In this document: positions 27,325 to 36,356 of the stretch, piece after piece
Layout of the letters: each line of letters starts with the position of its first letter
Numbering within the stretch: position 1 is the first letter of the stretch
Assembly: GCF_011492965.1 (NCBI RefSeq)
Contig: NZ_CP045121.1
Coordinates: 3,596,001-3,660,000, forward strand
Origin: Rubrobacter marinus
Lineage (GTDB): Bacteria; Actinomycetota; Rubrobacteria; Rubrobacterales; Rubrobacteraceae
DNA length: 64,000 nt
Direction of reading: 5' to 3'
The notes under the pieces: generated by a model
Database searches by the model: none
What the model was told of the DNA's origin: nothing
What the model saw: the letters and a program-made list of their open reading frames with translations, nothing else
Program-made: the position numbers and the translations under genes

Positions 27325-28444
27325 CAAGAGGTCCACGGCCTCGCCTCCGACCTCCCCCCGAGGGGCTCCAGTACCGACACGCCCGCGCACAGACCGGCCT
27401 CTTCCCAGGGCCACCGTCCCCGTCCGCCGGCACCCCGAAGGGCGGCGCGCTGACAAACATCCTACCCTTACCCGTGGCGACGTGCAGCCCCGAGACGAAC
27501 AGGCCGCCCTCCCCCACCGCCGCCAGCCCGTCGCGATGGACGTGACGCCCGCCGTCTTCTCCCTCCAACCCGCCGACGGCCATGCCGCACGGAGGCGCAG
27601 GGGCGTCAGGTCCCTGAAGGAGCGGCGCAGCGCGTAGAGGACGAGGGCGGCGCGTCCGGCGGCGTAGCCCGCCGCGGCCCGGCCGCCGATCGGAGGTCCG
27701 CCGCCTCCTCCGTGTCCACCGGGGCGGCGGGGAGGCCCTCGGGGCGCCGAAGTCCCCGTGTATCGTCTTCGCGACGATGCGCTCGCGGTGCCCGGCGAGC
27801 GCGAGCCGGCCGAGGTCCTCGGCGCCCACGCCGACCACGAGGGCGAGCGTCCCCTCCTCCAGCCCGGCCTCCCCGGCCGCGTCGGAGTCCAGGATCTCGC
27901 CTACAGCCAGAGCCTCGACCCCGCCCGGCCTCGTCCAGTCCCTCGCCCCCGCGGCCAGCGCGCGCCTGCCCAGCGAGTCCGGGTCCCCCGCGCGCGACGC
28001 GCTACCGGGCGAGAAGAAGGAGAGGTCGTCCTCCTCTATAAAGCCCTCGCCCGCAGCCCAGAGGGCGCCGGACTCCGAGAGCTCCCGGACCCCGGGCTCC
28101 CCGATCTCCGGCAGCGCGACCTCCGAGAGGCGGCGAGAGAGGAGGCGCGGCACCTCCTCCGGCGGCATGCCCAGCGAAGAAGCAGGGACCTCCGCGACGA
28201 TCAGGAGGCCCCAGCGCGGGGCCGAGAAGAGGTCGGGCGCGGCGTGCGTTCCGGAGACCGCGACCCGGCCGAAGCCCTCACGGGAGGCCGCCGCCTCGAC
28301 GGGGCTCTCCACGCCGGGGAGACGCGCGGCGGGGAGGGCGCGCTCGAAGGCGCGGTCCGCGTCGGCCGCGTCCGGCGCGTAGACGGCGACCTCGGCCTCT
28401 TCGCCCTCGCCGCGCCACTCGAAGTCCGCCGCGTGCTCGACCAT
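27324..28444 (-). CDS. conserved-looking protein of unknown function, frameshifted
   Basis: It starts MVEHAADFEWRGEGEEAEVA, 12 bases after the biotin-carboxylase stop. The first ~225 residues are in one frame (SREGFGRVAVSGTHAAPDLF, RRALAAGARDWTRP, LALVVGVGAEDLGRLALAGH). A second frame gives ALVLYALRRSFRDLTPL. The first frame returns for GEGGLFVSGLHVATGKGRM. A third carries the end (VSVLEPLGGRSEARPWTS) and a stop overlapping the next ATG. About 370 residues result. I do not recognise the family. Conserved operon position suggests a carboxylase-linked role, which is inference only. Confidence 0.5.
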
Positions 28445-28456
28445 GGCCGGGGGCCC

Positions 28457-30211
28457 CTACTCCAGGACTACCAGCGCGTCGCCGGGGCGGACCGCCTGGC
28501 CCGCCTCGACGAGCACCTCCGAGACCACGCCGTCTTTCTGGGCCCGGATCTCGCTCTCCATCTTCATCGCCTCCAGCAGACAAACCGGCTCGTCCACGGA
28601 GACCTCTTGCCCCTCCTCGACGAACACCTTCACGATGGTGCCCTGCATGGGGGCAGCGACGGTCCCCTCTGAGACCGCCGGCCGCTTCGCGGACCCGCCC
28701 TTCCCGCGCCGCTGCGGCGCCCCGCTGCCCACGGGCGCGGAGCCCCCGCCGGCCTCGTCCCCGTAGACCTTGACGCGGAAGAGCTTCCCGTTCACCTCGA
28801 CCTCGACCTCGCGCGCCGTCTTCTCCTCCGCGCCGTCGGCCGTCGCGCCGATGCTGTGGGGCTCCATCTTCAGCCCCTCCATCCGCTCGGCGACGAAGCC
28901 CGTGGTGTAGGCCCCCTTCACGAAGACCTCGTCGTCCAGGATCGCCTCGAAGAACGGGAGCGTCGTCGCGATCCCCTCGACCCTGAACTCCGTGAGCGCC
29001 CTTCTGAGGCGCCTCAGGGCATCCGGCCGGTCCGAGCCGCGCACGATGAGCTTGGCGAAGAGCGGGTCGTACGACTCCGGGACGACGCCCGGCTCGCGCA
29101 GGGAGGAATCCACCCGGACCCCCGGGCCGCCCGGCTCCTCGTAGACGGTGACGGTGCCGGGGCTCGGAGCGAAGTTGTTGGCGGCATCCTCGGCGTTGAG
29201 GCGGACCTCGATGGAGTGTCCGCGCCAGGCGACGTCGTCCTGCGCGAAGGGCAGCTTCTCGCCGGCGGCGACGCGGACGCTCGTCTGGACCACGTCGATC
29301 CCGGTGACCTCCTCGGTGACGGGGTGCTCGACCTGCACGCGCGTGTTCATCTCCAGGAAAAAGAACTCGTCGCCCTCCACGAGAAACTCGACGGTGCCGA
29401 CGTTGTCGTAGTCGACCGCGTCGGCGGCGGCGACGGCCGCGCGGCCCATCTCCTCGCGCATCGCCGGGTCGATGGCGGGGCTCGGGCACTCCTCCAGGAG
29501 CTTCTGGTGGCGGCGCTGGATGGAGCAATCCCGCTCCCCGAGGTGAGCGGCGTTGCCGTGCTTGTCGCGCACCACCTGTATCTCGATGTGGCGGGGGCCC
29601 GCGAGGTAGCGCTCGACGTAGACCGAGCCGTCCCCGAAGTACGCCTCGCCCTCGCGGCGCGCCCGCCCGTAGGCGTCTTCGGCGGCGCCCTCGCTCTCCG
29701 CGACCGCGAAGCCCTTGCCGCCGCCGCCCGCCGACGCCTTCACCGCGACGGGGTAGCCGTGCTTCTCGCCGAAGGCTCGCACCTCCTCCACGGAGGAGAT
29801 CTCGCCCTCCGTCCCCGGGACCATCGGGACGCCCGCCTCCTTCATGATGCGCCTCGACTCGACCTTCGAGCCCATCGCCTCTATGGCCTCGGGGTGCGGC
29901 CCGATCCACACGAGGCCGGCTCTCTCGACGGCCCTCGCGAACGGCGCGCTCTCGGCCAGGAAGCCGTACCCCGGGTGGACGGCCTCCGCCCCGCTCCTCC
30001 GGGCGACCTCGATCAGCCCTTCGATCTTCAGGTAGCTCTCGGTCGCGGGCGCGGGGCCGACGTGGTACGCCTCGTCGGCCAGACGCGCGTGCAGGGACTC
30101 CCGGTCGGCGTCGGAGTAGACCGCCACGCTTCCTATGCCCATCTCCCTCAGCGCGCGGATTATCCGCACCGCAATCTCGCCGCGGTTGGCGACCAGAACC
30201 TTCCCGAACAC
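28457..30211 (-). CDS. acyl-CoA carboxylase alpha subunit (biotin carboxylase + biotin carrier)
   Basis: 584 residues. It starts MFGKVLVANRGEIAVRIIRA; the ATP-grasp glycine loop is KASAGGGGKGF; EMNTRVQVEHPVTE is the carboxylase active-site stretch; a C-terminal biotinyl domain has EAMKMES with the biotinylated Lys at 550. It carboxylates biotin with bicarbonate and ATP; the carboxyl goes to acetyl- or propionyl-CoA on the beta subunit encoded at 31002. Start follows directly on the epsilon-subunit stop. The operon order beta, membrane protein, epsilon, alpha supports a complete actinobacterial carboxylase. Substrate length is not readable. Confidence 0.93.
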   Translation of the reverse strand: MFGKVLVANRGEIAVRIIRALREMGIGSVAVYSDADRESLHARLADEAYHVGPAPATESYLKIEGLIEVARRSGAEAVHPGYGFLAESAPFARAVERAGLVWIGPHPEAIEAMGSKVESRRIMKEAGVPMVPGTEGEISSVEEVRAFGEKHGYPVAVKASAGGGGKGFAVAESEGAAEDAYGRARREGEAYFGDGSVYVERYLAGPRHIEIQVVRDKHGNAAHLGERDCSIQRRHQKLLEECPSPAIDPAMREEMGRAAVAAADAVDYDNVGTVEFLVEGDEFFFLEMNTRVQVEHPVTEEVTGIDVVQTSVRVAAGEKLPFAQDDVAWRGHSIEVRLNAEDAANNFAPSPGTVTVYEEPGGPGVRVDSSLREPGVVPESYDPLFAKLIVRGSDRPDALRRLRRALTEFRVEGIATTLPFFEAILDDEVFVKGAYTTGFVAERMEGLKMEPHSIGATADGAEEKTAREVEVEVNGKLFRVKVYGDEAGGGSAPVGSGAPQRRGKGGSAKRPAVSEGTVAAPMQGTIVKVFVEEGQEVSVDEPVCLLEAMKMESEIRAQKDGVVSEVLVEAGQAVRPGDALVVLE

Positions 30212-30409
30212 CTAGACCATGCCTTCCCAACTAGAGTACGACCACAAAGAACCCGCAAGCTTCATCTCCCGGGGCGGCGCGTGTCCGAGCAGGCCCGCGA
30301 GCCTCCACCGGTCGCGCTTGGGTAGCCGGACCTCGGGGCGCTCCCTACGGAGCACCTCGAGCGCCGCCGCTATCGCCGCCGCCTCCTCGGGACCGGGCTC
30401 GGCTCTCAA
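30212..30409 (-). CDS. acyl-CoA carboxylase epsilon subunit
   Basis: 65 residues from a TTG that overlaps the preceding TGA (TTGA). The sequence [20 protein letters not shown], then DRWRLAGLLGHAPPR and a final SLWSYSSWEG, has the length and the RWRLAG / W-rich end of actinobacterial AccE proteins, which join the alpha and beta subunits. It lies exactly between a coupled membrane gene and the alpha subunit. The TTG start is inferred from the overlap. Confidence 0.75.
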   Translation of the reverse strand: MRAEPGPEEAAAIAAALEVLRRERPEVRLPKRDRWRLAGLLGHAPPREMKLAGSLWSYSSWEGMV

Positions 30410-31005
30410 GACGCGAAGATCTCGACAACGGGCACGAGCACGTACTCGAACAGCACGAACGCGAAGAAGAGCAGACCGAAGAGCCCCGCCGCGGCACCCA
30501 CCACTATCAACGCGGTCCTCAGCCAGATCCTGTCCCCTCCGTCGCGATCGGCCGTGCCGCGGTAGGCGGGGCGCGACGAGGCGGGCAGACGGAGGGAGAG
30601 CCCGCACAGCGTCGCCCCGAACCCGAAGGCGAAGCCGTAGAGGGCCGTCCCGAGGTGCCCCGCCTCGGCGGTCGGGTACGAGGGCAGGCCCGCCACGTAG
30701 GTCCCGAGAAAGACGATCCCGAACATCGAGGCCAGCCCCACGAGGAAGCCGAAGAGGTTCCCCAACCCGCCGCGCTCGAGGGTTCGGCGCACCGGTAGCG
30801 TAGCGAGCACGGCGAGGACCAGACCGGCCACGAGACCCGTCATCAACACGAGCAGGCCGAGGGCGAGATCCGAGCCCAGCAGGACGAGCACGTCCAGAGC
30901 CAGAAACACGGCGACGGCCGAGATCAGGGCGGCCCGGCCCCCGCCGCTGGCGGGCAGGAGGCTGCCCCCTCTCAAGCGAGCCCAGAACCCCCCCGGACTG
31001 CTCAA
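30406..31005 (-). CDS. integral membrane protein inside the carboxylase operon
   Basis: 199 residues from a TTG overlapping the beta-subunit TGA (TTGA). At least five hydrophobic stretches are visible: [60 protein letters not shown], a [20 protein letters not shown] helix, and a long C-terminal helix ending [12 protein letters not shown] recognise no transporter or enzyme motif. Insertion between carboxylase subunit genes, with overlaps on both sides, implies coupled synthesis. A membrane anchor or lipid-related role is a guess. Confidence 0.65.
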   Translation of the reverse strand: MSSPGGFWARLRGGSLLPASGGGRAALISAVAVFLALDVLVLLGSDLALGLLVLMTGLVAGLVLAVLATLPVRRTLERGGLGNLFGFLVGLASMFGIVFLGTYVAGLPSYPTAEAGHLGTALYGFAFGFGATLCGLSLRLPASSRPAYRGTADRDGGDRIWLRTALIVVGAAAGLFGLLFFAFVLFEYVLVPVVEIFAS

Positions 31006-32575
31006 AGCGGGATGTTCCCGTGCTTGCGCGGGGGGCGCTCGGGGCGCTTGGTCCGGATCATGGAGAGCGCCCTGATGAGGTACGGCCGCGTCTCCCTGGG
31101 GTCGATCACGTCGTCTATGAACCCCATCTCGGCGGCGACCATCGGGTTGTTGAAGCGCTCCTCGTAGTCCGCGATCAGCTCGGCGCGCTTCGCCTCCGGG
31201 TCCTCGGCCTCGGAGATCTGGCGGCGGAAGATGATCCCGACGGCCGCGGGAGCCCCCATCACGGCGACCTCGCCGGTCGGCCACGCGACGTTGACGTCCG
31301 CCCCGATGTGCTTGGAGTTCATGACGTCGTAGGCGCCGCCGTACGCCTTGCGCGTGATGACGGTCATCTTCGGCACGGTGGCCTCGGAGAACGCGTAGAG
31401 CAGCTTCGCGCCGTGGCGGATGATCCCGCCCCACTCCTGATCCGTCCCCGGCATGAAGCCCGGCACGTCCACGAACGTGAGGAGCGGGATGTTGAACGCG
31501 TCGCAGAAGCGCACGAACCGCGCCCCCTTCACGCTCGCGTCCATGTCCAGCGTCCCCGCGAGCACGGCCGGCTGGTTCCCGACGACGCCGATCGCGTGAC
31601 CGTCGAGCCTCGCGAAGCCGACGACGAGGTTCTGCGCCCAGCCCTCCTGCACCTCGAAGAACTCCCCGTCGTCGACGACGCCCGAGATCGCCTCGCGCAT
31701 GTCGTAGGGGCGGTTGTTCGAGTCGGGGACGAGGGAGGCGAGTTCCTCGTCCGCCCTTTCGGGGTCGTCCGTGGGCGGGAAGTACGGGGCGCTCTCGAGG
31801 TTGTTCTCCGGGAGGAACGAGAGGAGGTAGCGAACGTCCTCGAGACAGGTCTCCTCGTCGGGGGAGGCGAAGTGGGCGACGCCGGACTTCGTGTTGTGGG
31901 TCGCGGCACCCCCGAGGTCCTCGAAGGAGACGTCCTCGCCGGTGACGCTCTTTATGACGTCGGGGCCGGTGATGAACATGTGGCTCGTCTCCTCGACCAT
32001 GAACACGAAGTCCGTGATCGCCGGCGAGTAGACCGCCCCGCCGGCGCACGGGCCCATGATCACGCTGATCTGGGGCACCACCCCGCTCGCCATGACGTTG
32101 CGATGGAAGATCTCCGCGTACCCGGCGAGGGAGACGACCCCCTCCTGGATGCGCGCCCCGCCCGAGTCGTTTATCCCACGATGGGGCATCCGGTGTTCAT
32201 CGCGAGGTCCATGACCTTGCAGATCTTCTGCGCGTAGACCTCGCCCAAGGACCCGCCGAAGATCGTGAAGTCCTGGCTGAAGACGCAGACCTTCCTCCCC
32301 GAGACCTCGCCGTACCCGACGACGACCCCGTCGCCCAAAGGCTTGTTGTCCGCGAGCCCGAAGTTGTGCGAGCGGTGGACCCTGTAACGGTCGAGCTCGA
32401 CGAACGTGCCCTCGTCCAGCAACAGCTCGACCCGCTCGCGAGCGGTGAGCTTGCCCTTCTCCTTCTGCCGCTCGACGGCCTTCTCGGGGGCCTGGTGCGC
32501 CGCCTCCTCCCGGAGGCGGGAGAGCCCCTCGATCTTGCCTGCGGTCGTGTTTTCGCCCAACCTCTCTTCCTGCAT
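31002..32575 (-). CDS. acyl-CoA carboxylase beta subunit (carboxyltransferase), one-base frameshift
   Basis: From [20 protein letters not shown] the frame runs to NTGCPIVG then TAA (near 32171). One base later the next frame continues [20 protein letters not shown] to the end. One missing G in a short run restores the usual ~520-residue AccD5/PccB protein. Visible motifs: [59 protein letters not shown], and [19 protein letters not shown]. It transfers carboxyl from biotin to acetyl-/propionyl-CoA. The clean single-base fix suggests a sequencing error. Confidence 0.9.
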
Positions 32576-32836
32576 AGCCGAAGATTCTAGCACCACGCAC
32601 CCTCGCACACCCAGCTTCTCCGCTCCCCCGGTGCGCCGGCCCGGATGCGAAGGACACGCTTGCTGCACCTATCGGACCATTGTCTAAACGCATTCGAGCG
32701 TTACTATCTTATTCGTTGTTGCGGATAGATCCTTCCGAATCGGGAGGGCGGAGACGGAGGTGAGAGCGGGGCTTTAGATGTTCGCACGTCCAGGCAGAGA
32801 CAAGCAAGCAGCAGTCTTAATTTACGGAGGATAGAG

Positions 32837-33241
32837 TTGAAGAAGTTCACTACGGTAGCGGCGACGTTGGCGATGGTTCTCGTGGCGGCGGTCCCGGCCT
32901 ACGCCCAGGACGCCACCATCGAGGGCGACGATAACAGCGAGAGCAACGAGACTTTCCTGCTCGCCGGGGACAACAGCCAGGTCGCGCTCAACGACTCCTC
33001 GCAGTCCCTCGACCAGACCGCCTTCCAGTACAACAGCCCGGTCGTCAACATCGACGGCGACGAGAACCAGGTAGCCCAGGGCGGCAACAGCGTCGAGGCG
33101 GACCAGGCGCAGTACAGCTTCAACGTCCTCTTCGGCGGCTTCAACGACGCCGACTTCGACGGCATCGACGACTCCTTCGACTACTTCATCGCGTTCGGCG
33201 ACTTCGACGGCGACGGTGTCGACGACGAGCTCGAGAACTAG
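32837..33241 (+). CDS. secreted acidic protein with calcium-binding-type repeats
   Basis: 134 residues from a TTG six bases after GGAGG. A signal peptide covers residues 1-23 (cleavage after AYA). The mature chain is very acidic with repeated Asn/Gln/Ser units: EGDDNSESNETFLLAGDNSQ, then NIDGDENQVAQGGNSVEADQ. The end has two DxDxDG loops, DADFDGIDD and DFDGDGVDD, as in thrombospondin-type-3 or dockerin calcium sites. The spaced GD-N/Q units faintly resemble curlin-type repeats. Probably exported and calcium-binding; the function is not known. Confidence 0.75.
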   Translation: MKKFTTVAATLAMVLVAAVPAYAQDATIEGDDNSESNETFLLAGDNSQVALNDSSQSLDQTAFQYNSPVVNIDGDENQVAQGGNSVEADQAQYSFNVLFGGFNDADFDGIDDSFDYFIAFGDFDGDGVDDELEN

Positions 33242-33298
33242 GACGTCGGTTCTAACGACTTTGGGGGCGTAAACGCCCTCATCGTAGAGCAGTAACCC

Positions 33299-33337
33299 CC
33301 GCAGGGCCGCGCCCGGGTTCGAGCGCGGCCCCTGCGG
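33299..33337 (+). terminator. GC-rich hairpin after the secreted-protein gene
   Basis: CCGCAGGGCCGCGC pairs with GCGCGGCCCCTGCGG, with one bulged C and a 10-base loop. No T run follows, so it may be a factor-assisted terminator or an RNA-stabilising hairpin. Confidence 0.45.
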
Positions 33338-33500
33338 AGGCAGAAGGGGAGGGGCGGCGCCGAAGGGCGCGGCCCCTCCCTTCCTCGTCGTGTAGATCCG
33401 GGACCGCGGCGGTGGTCCGTCGCCCTTCGTGAGGGGCTTCCGCCGCGAGCGCCGGTAGTAGAATATAGGCATCATCCCCACTTCGGGAGAGGAGGCGGCC

Positions 33501-34565
33501 ATGTCCATCTTCGAGGAGTTGGCGGAGTTCGGTTGCGAGCAGATCCTGTTCTGCCGCGATGAGGCCACGGGTCTGCGGGCGATCGTCGCGATCCACGACA
33601 CCACTTTAGGTCCGGCTCTGGGCGGCTGCCGGATGTGGCCCTACGGTACCGAGGAGGAGGCGGTGACGGACGTGCTGCGCCTGTCGCGCGGGATGACCTA
33701 CAAGGCCGCGGTTAGCGGGCTCGCCCTCGGGGGCGGGAAGTCCGTGATCATCGGCGATCCCGATCGGGACAAGTCCCCGGAGCTCTTCCGGGCCTTCGGC
33801 CGCTTCGTGGATTCCTTGGGCGGCCGGTACATCGTCGCCGAGGACGTCGGCACCACGCCCGAGGACATGGAGAGAGTCCGCTCCGAGACCCCCCACGTCG
33901 CCGGCCTCGACGCCGCGCGCGGCGGCTCCGGGGACCCTTCGGTCTTTACCGCCCTCGGCGTCCTCGCGGGGATGCGCGCCTGCGTCGAGGAGGTCTACGG
34001 CTCGCCCTCGCTGGAGGGCCGAACCGTGGCCGTCCAGGGCCTCGGGCACGTCGGGTACCGGCTGTGCCGTCTCCTCCACGAGGAGGGGGCGCGCCTCGTC
34101 GTCGCCGACCTGCGCCCGGACGCCGTGGCGCGCGCCGTGGGGGAGTTCGGCGCGGAGGCCGTGGAGCCCGCCGGGATCCTCTCGGTCCCCTGCGACGTCC
34201 TCGCCCCCTGCGCCCTGGGCGCCGTGGTGAGCGACGCGACGCTGCCGCACCTGCGGTGCTCCGTCGTCGCGGGGAGCGCCAACAACGTCCTCGCCGAGGG
34301 GCGCCACGGGGAAGCCCTCCGGGATCGAGGCATCCTCTACGCCCCCGACTACGTCATAAACGCCGGCGGGCTCATAAACGTCTCCGGCGAGCTGGAGGGC
34401 TACGACGAGGGGAGGGCGAGGGGGCGGGTGGCGCGCATCTACGACTCCGTCAAGAACGTCGTCGAGATCTCCAAGAGGGACGGCGTCCCGACGAACGCCG
34501 CCGCCGACCGGCTCGCCCTGGAGCGCCTCGGCGCCGGGCGGCGCCCGCTGGCGGCGGCCGGTTAG
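33501..34565 (+). CDS. leucine dehydrogenase (Glu/Leu/Phe/Val dehydrogenase family)
   Basis: 354 residues. GPALGGCRMWPYGTEEEAV and RGMTYKAAVSGLALGGGKSV carry the substrate Lys68 and the catalytic Lys80, matching leucine-dehydrogenase numbering. The NAD domain has VAVQGLGHVGYRLCRLL, and AGSANNVLA and APDYVINAGGLINVSGEL follow. It deaminates leucine, valine and isoleucine to 2-oxo acids with NAD+. GGAGAGGAGG precedes the ATG. It faces panC/panB, whose product enzyme uses 2-oxoisovalerate, and lies near the branched-chain-type dehydrogenase complex. Confidence 0.9.
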   Translation: MSIFEELAEFGCEQILFCRDEATGLRAIVAIHDTTLGPALGGCRMWPYGTEEEAVTDVLRLSRGMTYKAAVSGLALGGGKSVIIGDPDRDKSPELFRAFGRFVDSLGGRYIVAEDVGTTPEDMERVRSETPHVAGLDAARGGSGDPSVFTALGVLAGMRACVEEVYGSPSLEGRTVAVQGLGHVGYRLCRLLHEEGARLVVADLRPDAVARAVGEFGAEAVEPAGILSVPCDVLAPCALGAVVSDATLPHLRCSVVAGSANNVLAEGRHGEALRDRGILYAPDYVINAGGLINVSGELEGYDEGRARGRVARIYDSVKNVVEISKRDGVPTNAAADRLALERLGAGRRPLAAAG

Positions 34566-34571
34566 GCCGGG

Positions 34572-35428
34572 TTACAGCGCCAGGTTGTCTATAAGGTGGG
34601 TGCCGCCGACGGAGGCGGCGATCAGGGCGCGCGCCGGGCGCCCGTCGAGCGTGGGGAGCGGCTCCAGCGTCCCGGCGTCGACGACGGCGACGTACTGGAG
34701 CTCGACGGTCGGGTAGTCCTCGCAGACCCGGCGCATCGCCTCCGTCAGGGCCCCTGCGTCGCGCTCGCCGTCGGCGGCGAGCGACGCGCCTTCCCGGAGG
34801 GCGCGGTAGAGCGCCGCGGAGGCCTCGCGCTCCTCAGGCGAGAGCCGGGCGTTCCGGCTGCTCATCGCCAGGCCGTCGGGCTCGCGCAGGGTCGGGCCCG
34901 GCACGATCTCGACCTCGAAGAAGAGGTCGCGGACCATCCGCTGTATCACCCTGAGCTGCTGGAAGTCCTTCTCGCCGAAGTAGGCGCGATCCGGCGCCAC
35001 CACGTTGAAGAGCTTGGCGACGATCGTGGCGACGCCCCGGAAGTGGCCGGGACGGACCGCGCCCTCCAGCACCCGCCGAGCTCCCCGACCTCGACGACGG
35101 TCTGCGAGCTGCTCGCGCCCCCTCCGGCGCCGTACATGGCCTCCGTCGAGGGGGCGAAGATGGCGTCGCAGCCGGCCTCTTCGAGCAGGCGGCTGTCGCG
35201 CTCGAACGGGCGCTCGTACCTGTCGAGGTCCTCCCGGGAGCCGAACTGGAGCGGGTTCACGAAAATGGAGGCGACGAAGACGTCGTTCCCGGCGCGGGCC
35301 GCGCGGGCGAGCGAGAGGTGCCCCTCGTGCAGCGCCCCCATCGTCGGGACGAGGCCGACCGTGCGCCCCTCGCGCCGCCACTTCTTCGAAAGCGCCTGCA
35401 TCTCCTCCGGCGTCTCGACGATGCGCAT
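34572..35428 (-). CDS. panC: pantoate--beta-alanine ligase, one-base frameshift
   Basis: The first half runs from [20 protein letters not shown] with [20 protein letters not shown] (HIGH-type motif for ATP) and FVNPLQFG. Near 35080, GGCGGGTGCTGG lacks one G; the next frame continues [20 protein letters not shown], with [20 protein letters not shown] and [11 protein letters not shown], giving a normal ~285-residue PanC. It condenses pantoate and beta-alanine. The ATG is 3 bases past the panB stop, so the two are one operon. Because the enzyme is normally needed and the defect is a homopolymer, a sequencing error is likely. Confidence 0.9.
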
Positions 35429-35431
35429 GGG

Positions 35432-36328
35432 CTAGCGCACGGGGGGTTCGGCCGCGCGCGGGAGGTCCCCGTCGGCCCCGTGGCGCGCCCTCCAGCCCTC
35501 CAGCTCGTCCTCCGGCATGGACCAGCCGTGCTCCTCCACCGGGAAGGCGCCGGAGCGCACCTCCTCGACGAAGTCCCGCGTGGCTTGCGCGAGGATGGCG
35601 CGGGCCTCGGCGTAGCGCTTCACGAAGCGGAACGGCGCACGCTTCGAGAGCCCGACGAGGTCGTGGAAGACGAGGACCTGGCCGTCGCACGCGGCCCCCG
35701 CGCCGATGCCGATCGTCGGGACGGAGAGGGTCTTCGTCAGAAGCTCCGCGACCTCCCGGGTGACGGCCTCGAGCACGACGGCGGAGCAGCCGGCCTCCTG
35801 GAGGGCCAGGGCGTCCCGCAGCAGGTCTTCGGCGGCCCCGCCCGTCTTGCCCTGCACGACGCCGGAGAACCTCAGCGCGGACTGCGGGGTGAACCCGAGG
35901 TGGCCCACGACCGGGGCCCCCATCTCGATGATGGCGCGCACCGCCTCGAGGGTCGCGGGCCCCGCGCCCTCCAGCTTGACGGCGTGCGCGCCCGCGCGCA
36001 TCAGGTCCGCGCCGTTCCTCGCCGCCTCGGCGACGGTCGTGTAGCTGCCGAACGGGAGGTCGGCGACGATCGGGACGCCGGGGCGCGACGACTCCTTGAC
36101 CCCCCGCGCCACCGCCTCGGTGTGCCGGATCATGTCCGCCATCGTCACGGAGATGAAGTTTTCGTAGCCGAGGACGACGTTCCCCAGGGAGTCGCCGACG
36201 AGGAGGCAATCCACCCCGGCGTCGCAGCAGAGCTCGGCCGTCGGGGCGTCGTACAGCGAGATCATCGCCGCCGGCTCGCCGCGCGCCTTGGCGTCGCTGA
36301 GGACCTGTATGGGTGAGAATCTGGCCAT
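35432..36328 (-). CDS. panB: 3-methyl-2-oxobutanoate hydroxymethyltransferase
   Basis: 298 residues, a TIM barrel. Family stretches: [40 protein letters not shown] (metal-binding Asp), [32 protein letters not shown], and [15 protein letters not shown]. It transfers a methylene group from tetrahydrofolate to 2-oxoisovalerate, the first pantothenate step. It is directly followed by panC. Its substrate is also made by the neighbouring leucine dehydrogenase and consumed by the 2-oxoacid dehydrogenase at 37.8-41.2 kb. Confidence 0.95.
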   Translation of the reverse strand: MARFSPIQVLSDAKARGEPAAMISLYDAPTAELCCDAGVDCLLVGDSLGNVVLGYENFISVTMADMIRHTEAVARGVKESSRPGVPIVADLPFGSYTTVAEAARNGADLMRAGAHAVKLEGAGPATLEAVRAIIEMGAPVVGHLGFTPQSALRFSGVVQGKTGGAAEDLLRDALALQEAGCSAVVLEAVTREVAELLTKTLSVPTIGIGAGAACDGQVLVFHDLVGLSKRAPFRFVKRYAEARAILAQATRDFVEEVRSGAFPVEEHGWSMPEDELEGWRARHGADGDLPRAAEPPVR

Positions 36329-36356
36329 GGCGCGAGTTTACCGCAGCGGCGCCCCG

